Source of the DNA: Saccharopolyspora gloriosae
GTDB taxonomy: Bacteria; Actinomycetota; Actinomycetes; Mycobacteriales; Pseudonocardiaceae
Assembly (NCBI RefSeq): GCF_014203325.1
Contig: NZ_JACHIV010000001.1
Span: 869,501 to 933,500, forward strand
Direction of reading: 5' to 3'
DNA length: 64,000 nucleotides
Each line of letters starts with the position of its first letter. Position 1 is the first letter of the stretch. Below the pieces are notes generated by a model. The model was not told where the DNA came from. It did not search any database and saw only the letters and a list, made by a program, of their open reading frames with translations. The position numbers were made by a program, and so were the translations under genes. Shown here piece by piece: positions 11,121 to 20,060 of this stretch.

Positions 11121-11858
11121 TCAGACCGGTCGGACGACCAGGCCCCGCGGCTCGGCGGTGAAGGTCAGCGCGCCCTCGAACTCCGCGATGGGCAGTTCGT
11201 CGCGGACCAGGCGGTGCGGCGCGTCGGCCGTCTCCACCCGGACCTCGGCCGCGGTGAAGGTCTGCTCGGCGAAGTCCGGTCCGGCGAGCTGGATCTCCAG
11301 CCGCTGCTCGCGCAAGGTGATCGCGGCGGCGCCACCTGGCACCGACAGCGGTTCGCCGTCGGCGGTGACGATGAGGCTGCCCTCGCCGTCGGACTCCGGG
11401 CGCACCGCGACGTGCGAGAGGGCGACGTCGCGCGCCCCTTCGGCACCGGTGACGCCGATGACGTCCCTGGCGACCTCGTCCTGCTCGGAGTTCTCCTCCG
11501 CGCGCGGAGCCAGCAGCGGCGTGCGCAGCTTCGCGGCCAGCCGGTGGGGAGCCCAGGAACCGGGTCCGATGAGGTTCACCACGGAGGTGATCTCGGTGTC
11601 GGCGAGCAGGCGTTCGCTGCCCACCGCGGGCGTGATCTCGATGGCCGCGACGTTCCGCTCCTCCAGCAGGTCGCGCAGCGCCTTGGCGCGCAGCCTGCTG
11701 TTGCGGTCGAATCCGCGGGTGATCGCGACGGCTCCGGACGTCCCGCTCTGCGCCGCGGCATCGGCGAGACCGGCCAGCGGAGCCCAGACCTTCGCCGGAT
11801 CCGGCCGGGTCGAGCGGCGGGAGCGGGCGGACTGAGGGGCGTCGGCAGTGGTGTCCAT
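11121..11858 (-). CDS. Unknown protein, possibly a degenerate lipid-kinase/NAD-kinase-like fold
   Basis: A 245-residue soluble protein. The N-terminal half (residues 40-120) alternates strands and helices, with VAITRGFDRNSRLRAKALRDLL resembling the start of a diacylglycerol-kinase or NAD-kinase fold. The C-terminal half contains IVTADGEPLSV and a run of beta strands, as in the second domain of that superfamily. The GGDGT catalytic motif is absent, so activity is doubtful. This assignment is weak and rests on pattern alone. It starts at ATG 11858 without a strong ribosome-binding site. Confidence 0.6.
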   Translation of the reverse strand: MDTTADAPQSARSRRSTRPDPAKVWAPLAGLADAAAQSGTSGAVAITRGFDRNSRLRAKALRDLLEERNVAAIEITPAVGSERLLADTEITSVVNLIGPGSWAPHRLAAKLRTPLLAPRAEENSEQDEVARDVIGVTGAEGARDVALSHVAVRPESDGEGSLIVTADGEPLSVPGGAAAITLREQRLEIQLAGPDFAEQTFTAAEVRVETADAPHRLVRDELPIAEFEGALTFTAEPRGLVVRPV

Positions 11859-11933
11859 TGCGTCAACTTTAATCCGCCACGCAGGGTCGCCTCACTAGGT
11901 GATCAGCGGTCGGATGTGTGACTTCGCTCGCGC

Positions 11934-12203
11934 TCACGCGTCCCAGGTGGTGACCACGAGATCCCGGTCGCGCTCCAGCTGTTCGTCGACGTGCTGCTCG
12001 CACTCCGGGCAACGCTCGGTGATGCGGCGGCTCGACGGTTCCTTGGTGGCCGGCCAGGTCTCGTGCGGGAGTTTGATCGTCGTCGCGCACAGCGCGGTCA
12101 CCGGATCACCGGCGGGTCTGGCACCGGGGCGCACCGTGATCGCGTGCCGGACCCGCTGCCCTGCTCCGACGATCCACCAGACGTGCTCTTGATCGGGGAA
12201 CAC
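11934..12203 (-). CDS. Small putative zinc-binding protein
   Basis: An 89-residue protein starting at a GTG preceded by GGGAG. It contains VWWIVGAGQRVRHAI near the N-terminus, a single Cys in the middle (ALCATTI) and CPECEQHV towards the C-terminus. This arrangement of cysteines and histidines resembles small putative zinc-finger proteins that are frequent in Pseudonocardiales and often annotated only as such. Metal binding is inferred from the CxxC and the nearby Cys and His. It is transcribed towards the gene at 11121-11858 with 75 bases between. Confidence 0.65.
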   Translation of the reverse strand: MFPDQEHVWWIVGAGQRVRHAITVRPGARPAGDPVTALCATTIKLPHETWPATKEPSSRRITERCPECEQHVDEQLERDRDLVVTTWDA

Positions 12204-12501
12204 TTCGCTCCCACCCCCATACCTGTCAGGACGTCCCGAGCCGCGCTTCGATCCGCTTGGCCGGATCTCGAACTCTAGACGGATCGATCAGCTCGCACGT
12301 TGCATTCGCGTGGCTACTGGAATGACTGGCTGCGCTGCTCCGATCGTGTTAATGCGGCTGTTCGGCGGAGCACCCTCGGTCCGGCGCGGATGCCGCGCTG
12401 GGCCACTCGACGTACGAAGCCGAGCACGCGCTTCGCTTGTGGTGAGAAGGATCACCGCTCATGCTGACCGCAACGATGATCGATTGCGGAGGCGTGTGCT
12501 C

Positions 12502-12732
12502 GTGACGGACCTGCACTTCCCCTGGCCGCGGCAGGATCCGCACGAGCCGGGGGTCCTCGCCCGCTGGCTGGCGGCCGACGGCGCCCCGGTGCGCAGCGGC
12601 ACCGCCGTCGCGGAGGTGGTGACCGACGGCGTCCGGCGCACCGTGCGCGCCTCCGCCTCGGGCACGTTGTGGCGGCAGGGCGCGGCGGGCGAGCACTTCG
12701 CCGCGGGAGCGGTCATCGGGCTCATCGAATGA
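12502..12732 (+). CDS. Lipoyl/biotinyl-like domain protein lacking the attachment lysine
   Basis: A 76-residue protein that is nothing but a lipoyl-type beta-hairpin domain: GVLARWLAADGAPVRSG, then VAEVVTDGVRRTVRASASG, then GTLWRQGAAGEHFAAG and VIGLIE. In E2 and biotin carrier proteins the equivalent hairpin reads about ETDK, with Lys modified; here the position is glycine (VTDG). It therefore should not be lipoylated or biotinylated at the usual site. The GTG at 12502 is nine bases after GGAGG; a GTG at 12496 is possible but too close. It lies just ahead of the thiamine genes in the same direction. Confidence 0.7.
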   Translation: MTDLHFPWPRQDPHEPGVLARWLAADGAPVRSGTAVAEVVTDGVRRTVRASASGTLWRQGAAGEHFAAGAVIGLIE

Positions 12733-12799
12733 GAGCGGCGCAGGGCACGGCGAGATCGGCGACTCCGGCGGGTTGACCGTGCTTGCTAGGTTGGGGGCA

Positions 12800-12882
12800 G
12801 TGACGCGGGGTGCCCGGCGAGCGGCCGGGCTGAGAGCAGACCCGTCGAACCTGACCTAGTTCGTGCTAGCGGAGGGACGTCA
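12800..12882 (+). promoter_or_regulatory. TPP riboswitch (THI box)
   Basis: The conserved elements appear in order: GGGGTGCCC, GGGCTGAGAGCAGACCC, GTCGAACCTGACCTAGTT and GCTAGCGGAGGGA. The Shine-Dalgarno sequence of thiD (GGAGGG, about 12871-12876) is the last part of the aptamer itself. Thiamine pyrophosphate binding should therefore hide the ribosome site directly, with no separate expression platform. Confidence 0.95.
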
Positions 12883-12887
12883 CCCAC

Positions 12888-13721
12888 GTGACCGTTCGTG
12901 CTGCCCGGCCGGAATTCGCCCGGCCCGTTCCCAACGTGCTGACGATCGCCGGAACCGACCCCAGCGGCGGTGCCGGGATTCAAGCCGACCTGAAAGCCTT
13001 CTCCGCCAACGGCGCCTACGGCATGTCGGTGGTGACGGCGCTGGTCGCGCAGACCACCACCGGCGTCGCCGAGGTGCGGGAAGTACCGCCGGAGTTCGTC
13101 ACCTCCCAGCTCACCACGCTGCTCGACGACGTGCGGGTGGACGCGGTGAAGATCGGGATGCTGGCGGGAACCGGGGTGATCCGCGCGGTCGTGGCCGTGC
13201 TCGACCGCTACGCGCCGCCGCACGTGGTGCTGGATCCGGTGATGGTCGCCAAGAGCGGGCACCGGCTGCTCGCCGACGAGGCGGTCGCGGTGCTGCGCGA
13301 CGAGCTGCTGCCGCGAGTGGACCTGATCACGCCGAACCTGCCGGAGGCAGCGGATCTGCTGGGGGAGCGGGAGATCACCGACTCCGGCGGGATGGCCGGG
13401 CAGGCCGAGCGGCTGACCGGCTTGGGCGCCAAGCAGGTGCTGCTCAAGGGCGGGCATCTGCGCGAGGCGGCGAGCCTCGACCTCTTCCGCGGCGACGGCG
13501 AAGCCGAGTTCCTGCGCCGCGAGCGGATCGAGACCACGAACGACCACGGCACCGGGTGCACGTTGTCGGCGGCCATCGCGGCACTGCGCCCGCAGCGGCC
13601 GGACTGGTCCTCGGCGGTCCGCGACGGCAAGGAGTACCTGACCGAGGCGTTGCGCGCCGCGGACCGGCTGGACGTGGGCCGGGGGCACGGCCCCGTGCAC
13701 CACTTCCACCGCTGGTGGTGA
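12888..13721 (+). CDS. thiD: Hydroxymethylpyrimidine/phosphomethylpyrimidine kinase
   Basis: A 277-residue kinase that phosphorylates HMP and HMP-P to HMP-PP for thiamine synthesis. Ribokinase-fold motifs are clear: IAGTDPSGGAGIQADLK near the N-terminus, VLDPVMVAKSGHRLL in the middle, and NDHGTGCTLSAAIA (about residues 221-234) with the anion hole and catalytic Asp region. The start is GTG 12888, eleven bases after the riboswitch-embedded Shine-Dalgarno. tenA follows after 25 bases and must share the riboswitch-controlled transcript. Confidence 0.96.
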   Translation: MTVRAARPEFARPVPNVLTIAGTDPSGGAGIQADLKAFSANGAYGMSVVTALVAQTTTGVAEVREVPPEFVTSQLTTLLDDVRVDAVKIGMLAGTGVIRAVVAVLDRYAPPHVVLDPVMVAKSGHRLLADEAVAVLRDELLPRVDLITPNLPEAADLLGEREITDSGGMAGQAERLTGLGAKQVLLKGGHLREAASLDLFRGDGEAEFLRRERIETTNDHGTGCTLSAAIAALRPQRPDWSSAVRDGKEYLTEALRAADRLDVGRGHGPVHHFHRWW

Positions 13722-13746
13722 ACCCGATCTCCTGGAGGGACCGTTC

Positions 13747-14460
13747 ATGAGCAGGCTTCCCGCCCCACCGCCCGGCGGTTTCTGCGCGGGCGCGTGGGAG
13801 CACACCGCCGCGTTGCAGCAGGCCATCGTCGAGCACCCGTTCAACGCGGCACTCACCGACGGCGCGCTGGACCGGGAGCGGTTCGCGTTCTACATCGTGC
13901 AGGACGCGCGGTACCTGGTCGGTTTCGCGCAGGCGCTGACCGCGGCGTCCACGCGGGCGGAGGACCCCGCCGACGCGGCGTTCCTGGCCGGTGCGGCGCA
14001 AGGCGCGCTGGTGGAGGAACGCCGGTTGCACGCCGGGTACGTGGAGGAGTTCGGGCTCACCGAGGCCGACCTCGCCGGGGTGGTGACCTCGCCGTCGTGC
14101 ACGGCCTACACCTCGTTCTTGCGCGGCAGCGCGCTGGTGGAGCCGTATCCGGTGCTGCTGGCGGCGATCCTGCCGTGCTTCTGGGTGTACCAGCACGTGG
14201 GCAGCGAGATCCTGGCCGCCGTCGGGGACGTGTCGGGCCACCCGTACCGGCGGTGGATCGAGACGTACGCCGACGACGAGTTCGCGGCGGCGGTGCTCAA
14301 CGCCCGCGAGCTCGTGGACCGGGTCGCGGCGGCGGCCGATGCGCCGATGCGGCAGCGGATGCTGGCCGCGTTCGCGCGCGCCAGCGAGTACGAGTGGATG
14401 TTCTGGGACGGCGCGTGGAATCGCGAGCAGTGGCCGACGGCGCGCTGGCTCCCGGCCTGA
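13747..14460 (+). CDS. tenA: Aminopyrimidine aminohydrolase/thiaminase II
   Basis: A 237-residue, largely helical enzyme that salvages the pyrimidine of degraded thiamine to HMP. The catalytic cysteine is Cys144 in ILPCFWVYQHVG, the TenA signature. FAFYIVQDARYLVGFAQAL and YTSFL line the pocket, and a C-terminal acidic residue lies in SEYEWMFWDGAW. The start ATG follows GGAGG. Together with thiD it makes a two-gene HMP salvage operon under the TPP riboswitch. Confidence 0.95.
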   Translation: MSRLPAPPPGGFCAGAWEHTAALQQAIVEHPFNAALTDGALDRERFAFYIVQDARYLVGFAQALTAASTRAEDPADAAFLAGAAQGALVEERRLHAGYVEEFGLTEADLAGVVTSPSCTAYTSFLRGSALVEPYPVLLAAILPCFWVYQHVGSEILAAVGDVSGHPYRRWIETYADDEFAAAVLNARELVDRVAAAADAPMRQRMLAAFARASEYEWMFWDGAWNREQWPTARWLPA

Positions 14461-14753
14461 GAACTCGTTGCGGCGGCACGGTTCTTCCCTGCGCACGAGG
14501 CTTCGCCCTGTCGCGAGGGCGGCTCGACGGCCGAGATTTTTGATCACCCTGAGTAGCGTCGATCGGGTGCGCGTGGAACCGGAGAGTCGGGTGGTCAGAG
14601 GCGCTGCGGCGGCGCGATCAATTCGTGATCAGGAGCACTTTCGAGTGGTGTTAACGAACACCCTCCGCCACGACGATGAGGTTTACGACACGTTCGTTCG
14701 GCGTGTTCAGACGTGGGACTTCTTCTCACCGCGGCGGCGGGATTCGGTGACCT

Positions 14754-14966
14754 TTGAGTACGGGTACTTCTATTGTGATCATGCTGGCGGGGATGCTGGT
14801 GCCGGTGCTGGCCGCAGCGCCCTTCTACATCGCCGACCGCCGACGCGACGCGGCGGCGGCCCAGGCGGAAGCGGAAGCCGAGAAACCCGACGCCGAGATC
14901 CACGTCCTGCATCCGGCGACGCAGGGCGGGATTTCGGCGAGCGGACCGGAGCAGGCGGCGGCGTGA
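14754..14966 (+). CDS. Small single-pass membrane protein of unknown function
   Basis: A 70-residue protein read from TTG 14754 (STGTSIVIMLAGMLVPVLAAAPFYIADRR), with one transmembrane helix (about residues 7-26) and a short charged, alanine/glutamate-rich cytoplasmic tail. The start is uncertain: GTG 14775 would still give most of the helix, and neither has a good ribosome-binding site. I do not recognise it. The 290 bases upstream hold a short palindrome (GATCA/TGATC at 14616-14630) but no gene. Confidence 0.5.
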   Translation: MSTGTSIVIMLAGMLVPVLAAAPFYIADRRRDAAAAQAEAEAEKPDAEIHVLHPATQGGISASGPEQAAA

Positions 14967-14969
14967 AGC

Positions 14970-14989
14970 ACGCCGCCGCCCGGCGGCGT
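14970..14989. terminator. Short GC hairpin between convergent genes
   Basis: ACGCCGCC and GGCGGCGT form an 8-bp stem with a 4-base loop, between the convergent stops at 14966 and 14989. There is no T-run on either side. Confidence 0.45.
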
Positions 14990-16122
14990 CAGTCCCCGTA
15001 GATCGACCAGGCCAGCTTCGACTTGGCCTCTTGCAGCGCGGCGAGCGTGGACTGCTCGTACCCGCCTTCCTGCGGCGGCGGCGGAACCTGCAGCCCTTCG
15101 CTGAGGCCCCAGCCGGAGCCGCGCTGGATCAACGAGCGGTGCTTGTTCGTGTAGTACCCGGAGTTGATCGACACGGCGACGCCGTGCGCACCGGCGGCCG
15201 CGGCCATCAGGTGCATGTGGAACCGGGTGGACAACCAGCGCTGACCGGCGGCGGCGGGCAGGCCGTGATCCATGATCTCGGAGAAGGCGTAGAACCGGGA
15301 ACCGGGCAGGTCGTGCTCGACCAGCGCGAAGACCTCCCGATCCACCCGCGGGATTCCCTCGATGATCCCGACCTGCTCCGGGTGCACGTCCCAGGCGCGC
15401 AGCGTGTCGAGCAGGAAACCGGCCAGCGCGGGCACCGTGACGTCCAGCAGGTCCGACTGCAGGCAGATCATCACGTCCCGCAGGTCGTCGGTGCGGTACA
15501 GCTCCGGCTCGATGCCGAAGAACATGTCGTCACCGGTCGCGGTGAGCTGGCCCGCGGAGTTGAGCAGCTCCGCGGACGGCTCGTCGCGGACGTCGATCAG
15601 CTCGAACTGCGAAGCGAGGTTGCGCACCAGCGGGTGCGCCTCCTCCGGCGCGGGCCACAGGCCCTGCCCGGTCATCACCGCGCGCCCGCCGGAGCGGCGC
15701 ACCGCGGCGACCGCGCCGGCCAGCAACCCGTAGTGCCGCGGCCAGATCCCGTTGATGAACCCGCCGCCGATGATGTGCACCAGGTCGGCCCGCGCGGCGA
15801 GTTCGATGCCGGCCAGCCAGTGCGGCGCGAGCCCCGGGTTGATCATGGCGTGCTGCACGAACGACGCCACTTCCCACGGCTCGTCGGAGGGCGCGGACCA
15901 GCACAGCCGCCACAGCGTGTCGGTGAACCGGACGTGCGGGTGCAGGTGCCCCAGCAGCACCTCGCTGGGACCGGGGTTGGGGCAGTCCACCCACACCTCG
16001 CTGTCGGGGGCGACCTTGGCCAGGTATTTCAGCCAGGTCGCGGCGATCAGCTCGTCGCCGTAGTTCGGGTTCCCGGTCGTGGCGACCAGGTACAGCGTGG
16101 GGCGTGTTGCGGAACTGGTCAC
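14989..16122 (-). CDS. Polysaccharide pyruvyl transferase family protein
   Basis: A 377-residue protein with a GT-B-like layout. It begins TLYLVATTGNPNYGDELI, the N-terminal loop typical of CsaB and related pyruvyl transferases, and has IIGGGFINGIWP and GVAVSINSGYYTNKHRSL later on. Family members move pyruvate from phosphoenolpyruvate to a cell-envelope sugar, but many homologues are untested. The GTG at 16122 follows GGAG by seven bases. It stands alone on the minus strand, with 215 bases without a gene between it and the next gene upstream. Confidence 0.82.
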   Translation of the reverse strand: MTSSATRPTLYLVATTGNPNYGDELIAATWLKYLAKVAPDSEVWVDCPNPGPSEVLLGHLHPHVRFTDTLWRLCWSAPSDEPWEVASFVQHAMINPGLAPHWLAGIELAARADLVHIIGGGFINGIWPRHYGLLAGAVAAVRRSGGRAVMTGQGLWPAPEEAHPLVRNLASQFELIDVRDEPSAELLNSAGQLTATGDDMFFGIEPELYRTDDLRDVMICLQSDLLDVTVPALAGFLLDTLRAWDVHPEQVGIIEGIPRVDREVFALVEHDLPGSRFYAFSEIMDHGLPAAAGQRWLSTRFHMHLMAAAAGAHGVAVSINSGYYTNKHRSLIQRGSGWGLSEGLQVPPPPQEGGYEQSTLAALQEAKSKLAWSIYGD

Positions 16123-16337
16123 TGGAGATCTCCACCGTTCGGGGTCGCGGCGCGCGCGCAGGCGCCGAACCTAACAACACGGTGGGCGCGGCTCCGCTCG
16201 GAGGCATCCCGGGCCGCCGCCTGGCGGGGCGTTCAGCGGCGCCGCTGTGCTCCACTCGGCGGCGGGCGACGCAAAACGGCGACAACGACTCGGTGGTAAT
16301 ACCGGTGCGTTGCCGCCGTTGATCGTGTTCGGCGAAT

Positions 16338-16757
16338 TCAGTTCTGCTCGTGCAGTTGGTTGCGGAGGCGTTCGATGCGGTCGCGGGTGCGGCGGAACTT
16401 CGCCTCGTAGTGCTCTTCGAACAGCGCCGTCGGCAGCGTCGCGACGCTGACCCCGAGCGCTCCGTCGGTTTCGGGCCGGTCCGGCAACGGCTCCGCGGAG
16501 CGGTCGGCGGCGGTCTCCTGGTGCGGGATGTCCGCACGTTCCGGCGCGGCCTCTGCGGGGCGCGCGTCCGGTTCGGCCGCAGCGGGGCGAGCGGTGTCGC
16601 CGGTGGGCTTCGCCTGCTGCTGCGGGGTGCGCAGCGCGTGCTTGCCGGTGGGCGGGGTGTCCGCGTGCGCCCGGCGGCGGGCGCGGCGCAGCAGCGGCCA
16701 GAAGATCACTGCTGCCACCACGGCACCACCGGCGAAGGAGATGACGATCAGGTCCAC
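16338..16757 (-). CDS. Single-pass membrane protein with disordered linker and C-terminal helix
   Basis: A 139-residue protein. The N-terminal helix DLIVISFAGGAVVAAVIFWPLL is followed by RRARRRA, a Pro/Ala/Glu-rich linker (residues 33-100), and a charged helix EEHYEAKFRRTRDRIERLRNQL at the C-terminus. The start is GTG 16757 after GGAG. It lies 14 bases downstream of the DivIVA-like gene, so the two are surely cotranscribed; it may be a membrane partner for that coiled-coil protein, which is inference. No family is recognised. Confidence 0.65.
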   Translation of the reverse strand: MDLIVISFAGGAVVAAVIFWPLLRRARRRAHADTPPTGKHALRTPQQQAKPTGDTARPAAAEPDARPAEAAPERADIPHQETAADRSAEPLPDRPETDGALGVSVATLPTALFEEHYEAKFRRTRDRIERLRNQLHEQN

Positions 16758-16771
16758 GTGCTCGCTCCGAA

Positions 16772-17731
16772 TCAGTTCCGCTGGACGGCGTCGGTCGGTT
16801 CGCTGTCGGTGTCGGCGGCGGGCTCCGCGTCACCGGAGCTCGTCGGCATGAGCGGGGAACCCAGCGGGATCAGGTAGCTCTGGGTGTCCCCTCGTGGTTC
16901 CGGCAGCCACACGTGCTGCGCCGGTTCGCCGACGAGTTCGGCGTCGATGACGTTGTCGATCTCCTGCGCGCCGATCTCGTTGGTGGTGGCGCCGACCAAC
17001 CGTCCGACGCTGTCCAAAGAGGACAGAACGGCGGTGCGGAGCTCCTCCATGCGGGCCTGCTTGGTGTGCAGGTCCTGCAGCACGTCGAGCCGCAGCTGCT
17101 CGGTCTCGGCATCGCGCTGCCCGCATTCCCACCGGGTGCGCGACAGCAGCTCGTCGGCCTCTTCCTTCGCGGCCGTGACCACCGCCTTGTACTCGTCCCG
17201 GATGTTGTGGCGCATGACGCGCTCGCGTTCCCGGATCTCGGCGAGGCTCTGCTCGTGCTCCCGGCGGATCTGGCGCTGCCTGGCGTCGAGCTCGTCGACC
17301 AGGCGGGAGCATTCGCTGCGCATGTCCTCGGCGGCCTGCTCGGCCGCGCTGATCAGTTGTTGGGCTTCGTATTCCGCGCTGCCACGCATGGTCTGTGCCT
17401 GGCGCTGCGCTTGTTCGCGCAGCGTCTGCACTTCCTCCTCGGCCAACGACAGCATGTTCTGCACGCGTTGCGAGGCGTGCGGCAAACCGGTGTCGGAGGC
17501 TTCGATGCGTTTGAGGCGGAGTTCGGCTTCGGCGAGGTCGTGCCGCGCGTCGTCGCAGAGGCGGCGCAGATCGGAATTCAGCGCCACCGCCTCGTTGCGA
17601 TCGATGCTGACCATGCGCAGCTGATCCTCGAGCAACTCGATGTGCTCGGTGACCTGGCGGCGATGGAAACCTCGTACCTGGATGTCGAATCCGGGACGGA
17701 GCGGGACGACGGCGTGTGCGGAGTCCTCCAC
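16772..17731 (-). CDS. DivIVA-domain coiled-coil protein
   Basis: A 319-residue protein. It starts VEDSAHAVVPLRPGFDIQVRGFHRRQVTEHI, in which FDIQVRGFHRRQV matches the membrane-binding DivIVA N-terminal motif of actinobacterial polarity proteins (Wag31, FilP and Scy relatives). A continuous heptad-rich coiled coil runs from about residue 40 to 260, then a short disordered tail. Such proteins organise polar growth, septation or cytoskeletal scaffolds under the membrane. The GTG at 17731 has AGGAG upstream; the longer frame to 17824 adds an unrelated arginine-rich leader. It is first in a two-gene unit with the small membrane protein downstream. Confidence 0.8.
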   Translation of the reverse strand: MEDSAHAVVPLRPGFDIQVRGFHRRQVTEHIELLEDQLRMVSIDRNEAVALNSDLRRLCDDARHDLAEAELRLKRIEASDTGLPHASQRVQNMLSLAEEEVQTLREQAQRQAQTMRGSAEYEAQQLISAAEQAAEDMRSECSRLVDELDARQRQIRREHEQSLAEIRERERVMRHNIRDEYKAVVTAAKEEADELLSRTRWECGQRDAETEQLRLDVLQDLHTKQARMEELRTAVLSSLDSVGRLVGATTNEIGAQEIDNVIDAELVGEPAQHVWLPEPRGDTQSYLIPLGSPLMPTSSGDAEPAADTDSEPTDAVQRN

Positions 17732-17867
17732 GTTGGACACTCCTCTCCACAGGCGAGGGTCGACTCGCCGAGGAGAGTAGGTCTGATCCGGACCCCGCGC
17801 GCGGTGGAGGAGGGCGAGCACCACCTGATCAGGTAGTGATCGGCGGGAAAACCCCGGCCGACGGTCC

Positions 17868-18800
17868 TCAGTGGATCTCCGGCGGGCTGACCTGTGATTC
17901 CGGGATGGCCGACGGCGTGACGCCCCACTTGGCGAGGATGCGGGCGTAGCCGCCGTCGTGGATCAGCTCGTTCACCGCCGCCCGCAGCGCCGGCGCCAGC
18001 GGTGAGCCCTTGGCCAGCGCGAATCCGACGTCGAGCCTGCGGAACTCGTTGCGCAGCTCCAGCGCGGGCTGCTGCGTCGCGGCGTAGCGCAGGCCGTTGA
18101 CGGCTCCCATGATCACGTCGATCTTGCGCTGGGCCAGCGCCGAGTACAGCGCGCTGCTCTCGGAGAACACCTGCACCTGGTAGGCGGGCTCGCCGATCTC
18201 GGCGCACCGGTGGGCGTGCGCGGTGAGGGTGGCCTCGAAGGTGGTGCCCTTGGTGGTGCCGACCGTCCGCCCGCACAGCCGGGTCACGTCGGTGATCGGA
18301 CCGCCGGGGTCGCCCGCGCGGACCGCGAAGCCCTGCCCGTCCTGGACGTAGGTGGCGAAGTCGATGGTCTTCTTGCGCTCCTCGGTGACGCCGAAGTTGC
18401 CGGTGCCCGCGTCGTACTTCCCGCTGCCGAGCGCGGGGAGGATCGTGTCGAAGGCGGCCTCCTGCGCGTCGAGGCGGAGACCGAGCTTGCGGGCGACCGC
18501 TTCGGCGATGTCGACGTCGAGGCCCACGGCGGTGCGGTTGTCCTCCAGGTAGAACGCGGACGGCGGTGCACCTCCGACGGAACGGCCGATGCGCAGCTCG
18601 CCGCTGTCGCGGATCGACGCGGGAAGCAGCGCTGCCGCGGCGTCGCTGCGCTGGACGCCGGAGACGACGTCGGCGCGCGCGTCGAGGCCCGGCGCGACCG
18701 CGCCCGGATCGGGGACGGGGCCGCAACCCGCGAGCAGAACTCCGCTCAACAGCAGGGCGAAACCGCCTGCGAAGGCCTTCGCGGCCGAAGAGGTGCGCAT
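17868..18800 (-). CDS. ABC transporter substrate-binding lipoprotein, polar amino-acid type
   Basis: A 310-residue extracellular solute-binding protein of family 3 (SBP_bac_3). The lipoprotein signal ends LLAGC (Cys26). The mature part contains GELRIGRSVGGAPPSAFY, GLDVDIAEAVARKLGLRL, FDTILPALGSGKYDAGTG and a final TPSAIPESQVSPPEIH tail. The ATG at 18800 is seven bases after AAAGGA. The open frame extends to 19061, but that part lacks protein-like composition. It is divergent from its permease and ATPase genes across a 351-base region, an uncommon split of the usual single operon. Confidence 0.93.
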   Translation of the reverse strand: MRTSSAAKAFAGGFALLLSGVLLAGCGPVPDPGAVAPGLDARADVVSGVQRSDAAAALLPASIRDSGELRIGRSVGGAPPSAFYLEDNRTAVGLDVDIAEAVARKLGLRLDAQEAAFDTILPALGSGKYDAGTGNFGVTEERKKTIDFATYVQDGQGFAVRAGDPGGPITDVTRLCGRTVGTTKGTTFEATLTAHAHRCAEIGEPAYQVQVFSESSALYSALAQRKIDVIMGAVNGLRYAATQQPALELRNEFRRLDVGFALAKGSPLAPALRAAVNELIHDGGYARILAKWGVTPSAIPESQVSPPEIH

Positions 18801-19151
18801 CGTGCTTCCTTTCCGGGCCCGGTCGCAGAGCGGGCCGGGCGTCGAGCGGAACGGTGCGCGGCCCGGGGTTCGGGCGCGCGTAGTCGTGCGGCACGCGCGA
18901 ACGGGCGCGGGTGGCGCGGGATCGTCTCGGATCAGCGGTGGCGGCGACAGGACGCCGACCACACCAGGCCGAGGTCGATGTGGGCGCGCGTGACCAAGCA
19001 CTTCCGATGCGGCACGCCGGTGAGCTTCGCCGGATCCGCCGGGAGCGTCAACGATGGCCACAGGGTGGGACGGCCGGGCTCACCGCTTGACGGACCTCCA
19101 CGGCGAGATGGATGTTCGAGTTCTCGATTCCCCTTGCACGGGTGGGAGAAC
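18801..19151. other. Divergent intergenic region of the ABC transporter
   Basis: The 351-base gap between the substrate-binding protein gene (minus) and the permease gene (plus) must carry both promoters. No clear operator or regulator gene is visible. Confidence 0.45.
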
Positions 19152-20060
19152 ATGTCACATCTGCACGCCGTACCCGATGCGGTCCGGGCCGCGCCGGAGG
19201 CGGCTCCCGAGGTCGTCGCGCTGCGGCGCCCGTTCCGCTGGGTCGCGGCGGTGCTGGTGCTGGTCCTGCTCGGCGCCACCGTCGTCTCGGTCGCGACGAA
19301 CCCGAACTTCCAGTGGAACGTCGTCGCCGCCTACTTCGCCACCCCGGCGGTGCTGCACGGGCTGTGGCTGACGTTGTGGCTCACCGCGGTGACCATGGTC
19401 CTCGGGTTCGCGCTCGGCACCGCGCTGGCCGTCATGCGGCTGTCCGGGAACCCGGTGCTGGCAGCGGTGGCCTGGGGGTACACCTGGTTCTTCCGGTCGG
19501 TTCCGGTGCTCGTCCAGCTGCTGTTCTGGTTCAACATCGGCGCGCTGTACCCGGTGATCGGGTTCGGGGAGTTCTCCGCGCCCACCGTCGATCTGCTCGG
19601 CGGCGTCACCACGGCGGTGATCGGCCTGGTGCTGCACGAAGCCGCCTACGCTGCGGAAGTGGTGCGCGGCGGAATCCTGTCGGTCGACGCCGGGCAGTCC
19701 GAATCGGCGCAGGCGCTGGGGATGACCCGCGCCCGCGTCCTGCGGCGGATCGTGCTGCCGCAGGCGATGCGCGCGATCGTGCCGCCCGCGGCGAACATGC
19801 TCATCGGCACGTTGAAGGGCACCTCGATCGTCAGCGTCATCGCGGTGCACGACCTGCTGCACTCGGTGCAGCTGATCTACAACCGCAACTACCTGGTGAT
19901 CCCGCTGCTGCTGGTGGCGACGGTCTGGTACTTGATCGTCACCAGCCTGCTGACGATCGGCCAGTACTACGTCGAACGGCACTATTCCCGCGGAGCGCAA
20001 CGAGAATCCGCGCCGACGCCGTGGCAGCGGTTGCGCGGCGCCGTGATCGGAGGTCGATGA
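19152..20060 (+). CDS. ABC transporter permease, polar amino-acid (His/Glu/Gln) family
   Basis: A 302-residue membrane protein with an extended hydrophilic N-terminus and about six helices. The EAA loop that docks on the ATPase is recognisable as [26 protein letters not shown] (near residues 190-216), and [14 protein letters not shown] is the conserved segment after helix 3. The ATG follows GGGAG. Its stop overlaps the ATPase start as ATGA. A single permease gene suggests a homodimeric transmembrane part. The ligand is probably an amino acid. Confidence 0.94.
   Translation: MSHLHAVPDAVRAAPEAAPEVVALRRPFRWVAAVLVLVLLGATVVSVATNPNFQWNVVAAYFATPAVLHGLWLTLWLTAVTMVLGFALGTALAVMRLSGNPVLAAVAWGYTWFFRSVPVLVQLLFWFNIGALYPVIGFGEFSAPTVDLLGGVTTAVIGLVLHEAAYAAEVVRGGILSVDAGQSESAQALGMTRARVLRRIVLPQAMRAIVPPAANMLIGTLKGTSIVSVIAVHDLLHSVQLIYNRNYLVIPLLLVATVWYLIVTSLLTIGQYYVERHYSRGAQRESAPTPWQRLRGAVIGGR

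Noticed and set aside
14616-14630. Short palindrome GATCA/TGATC as an operator
   Set aside because: It is only 5 bp per arm, lies far from the next start codon and has no partner; it could easily arise by chance.
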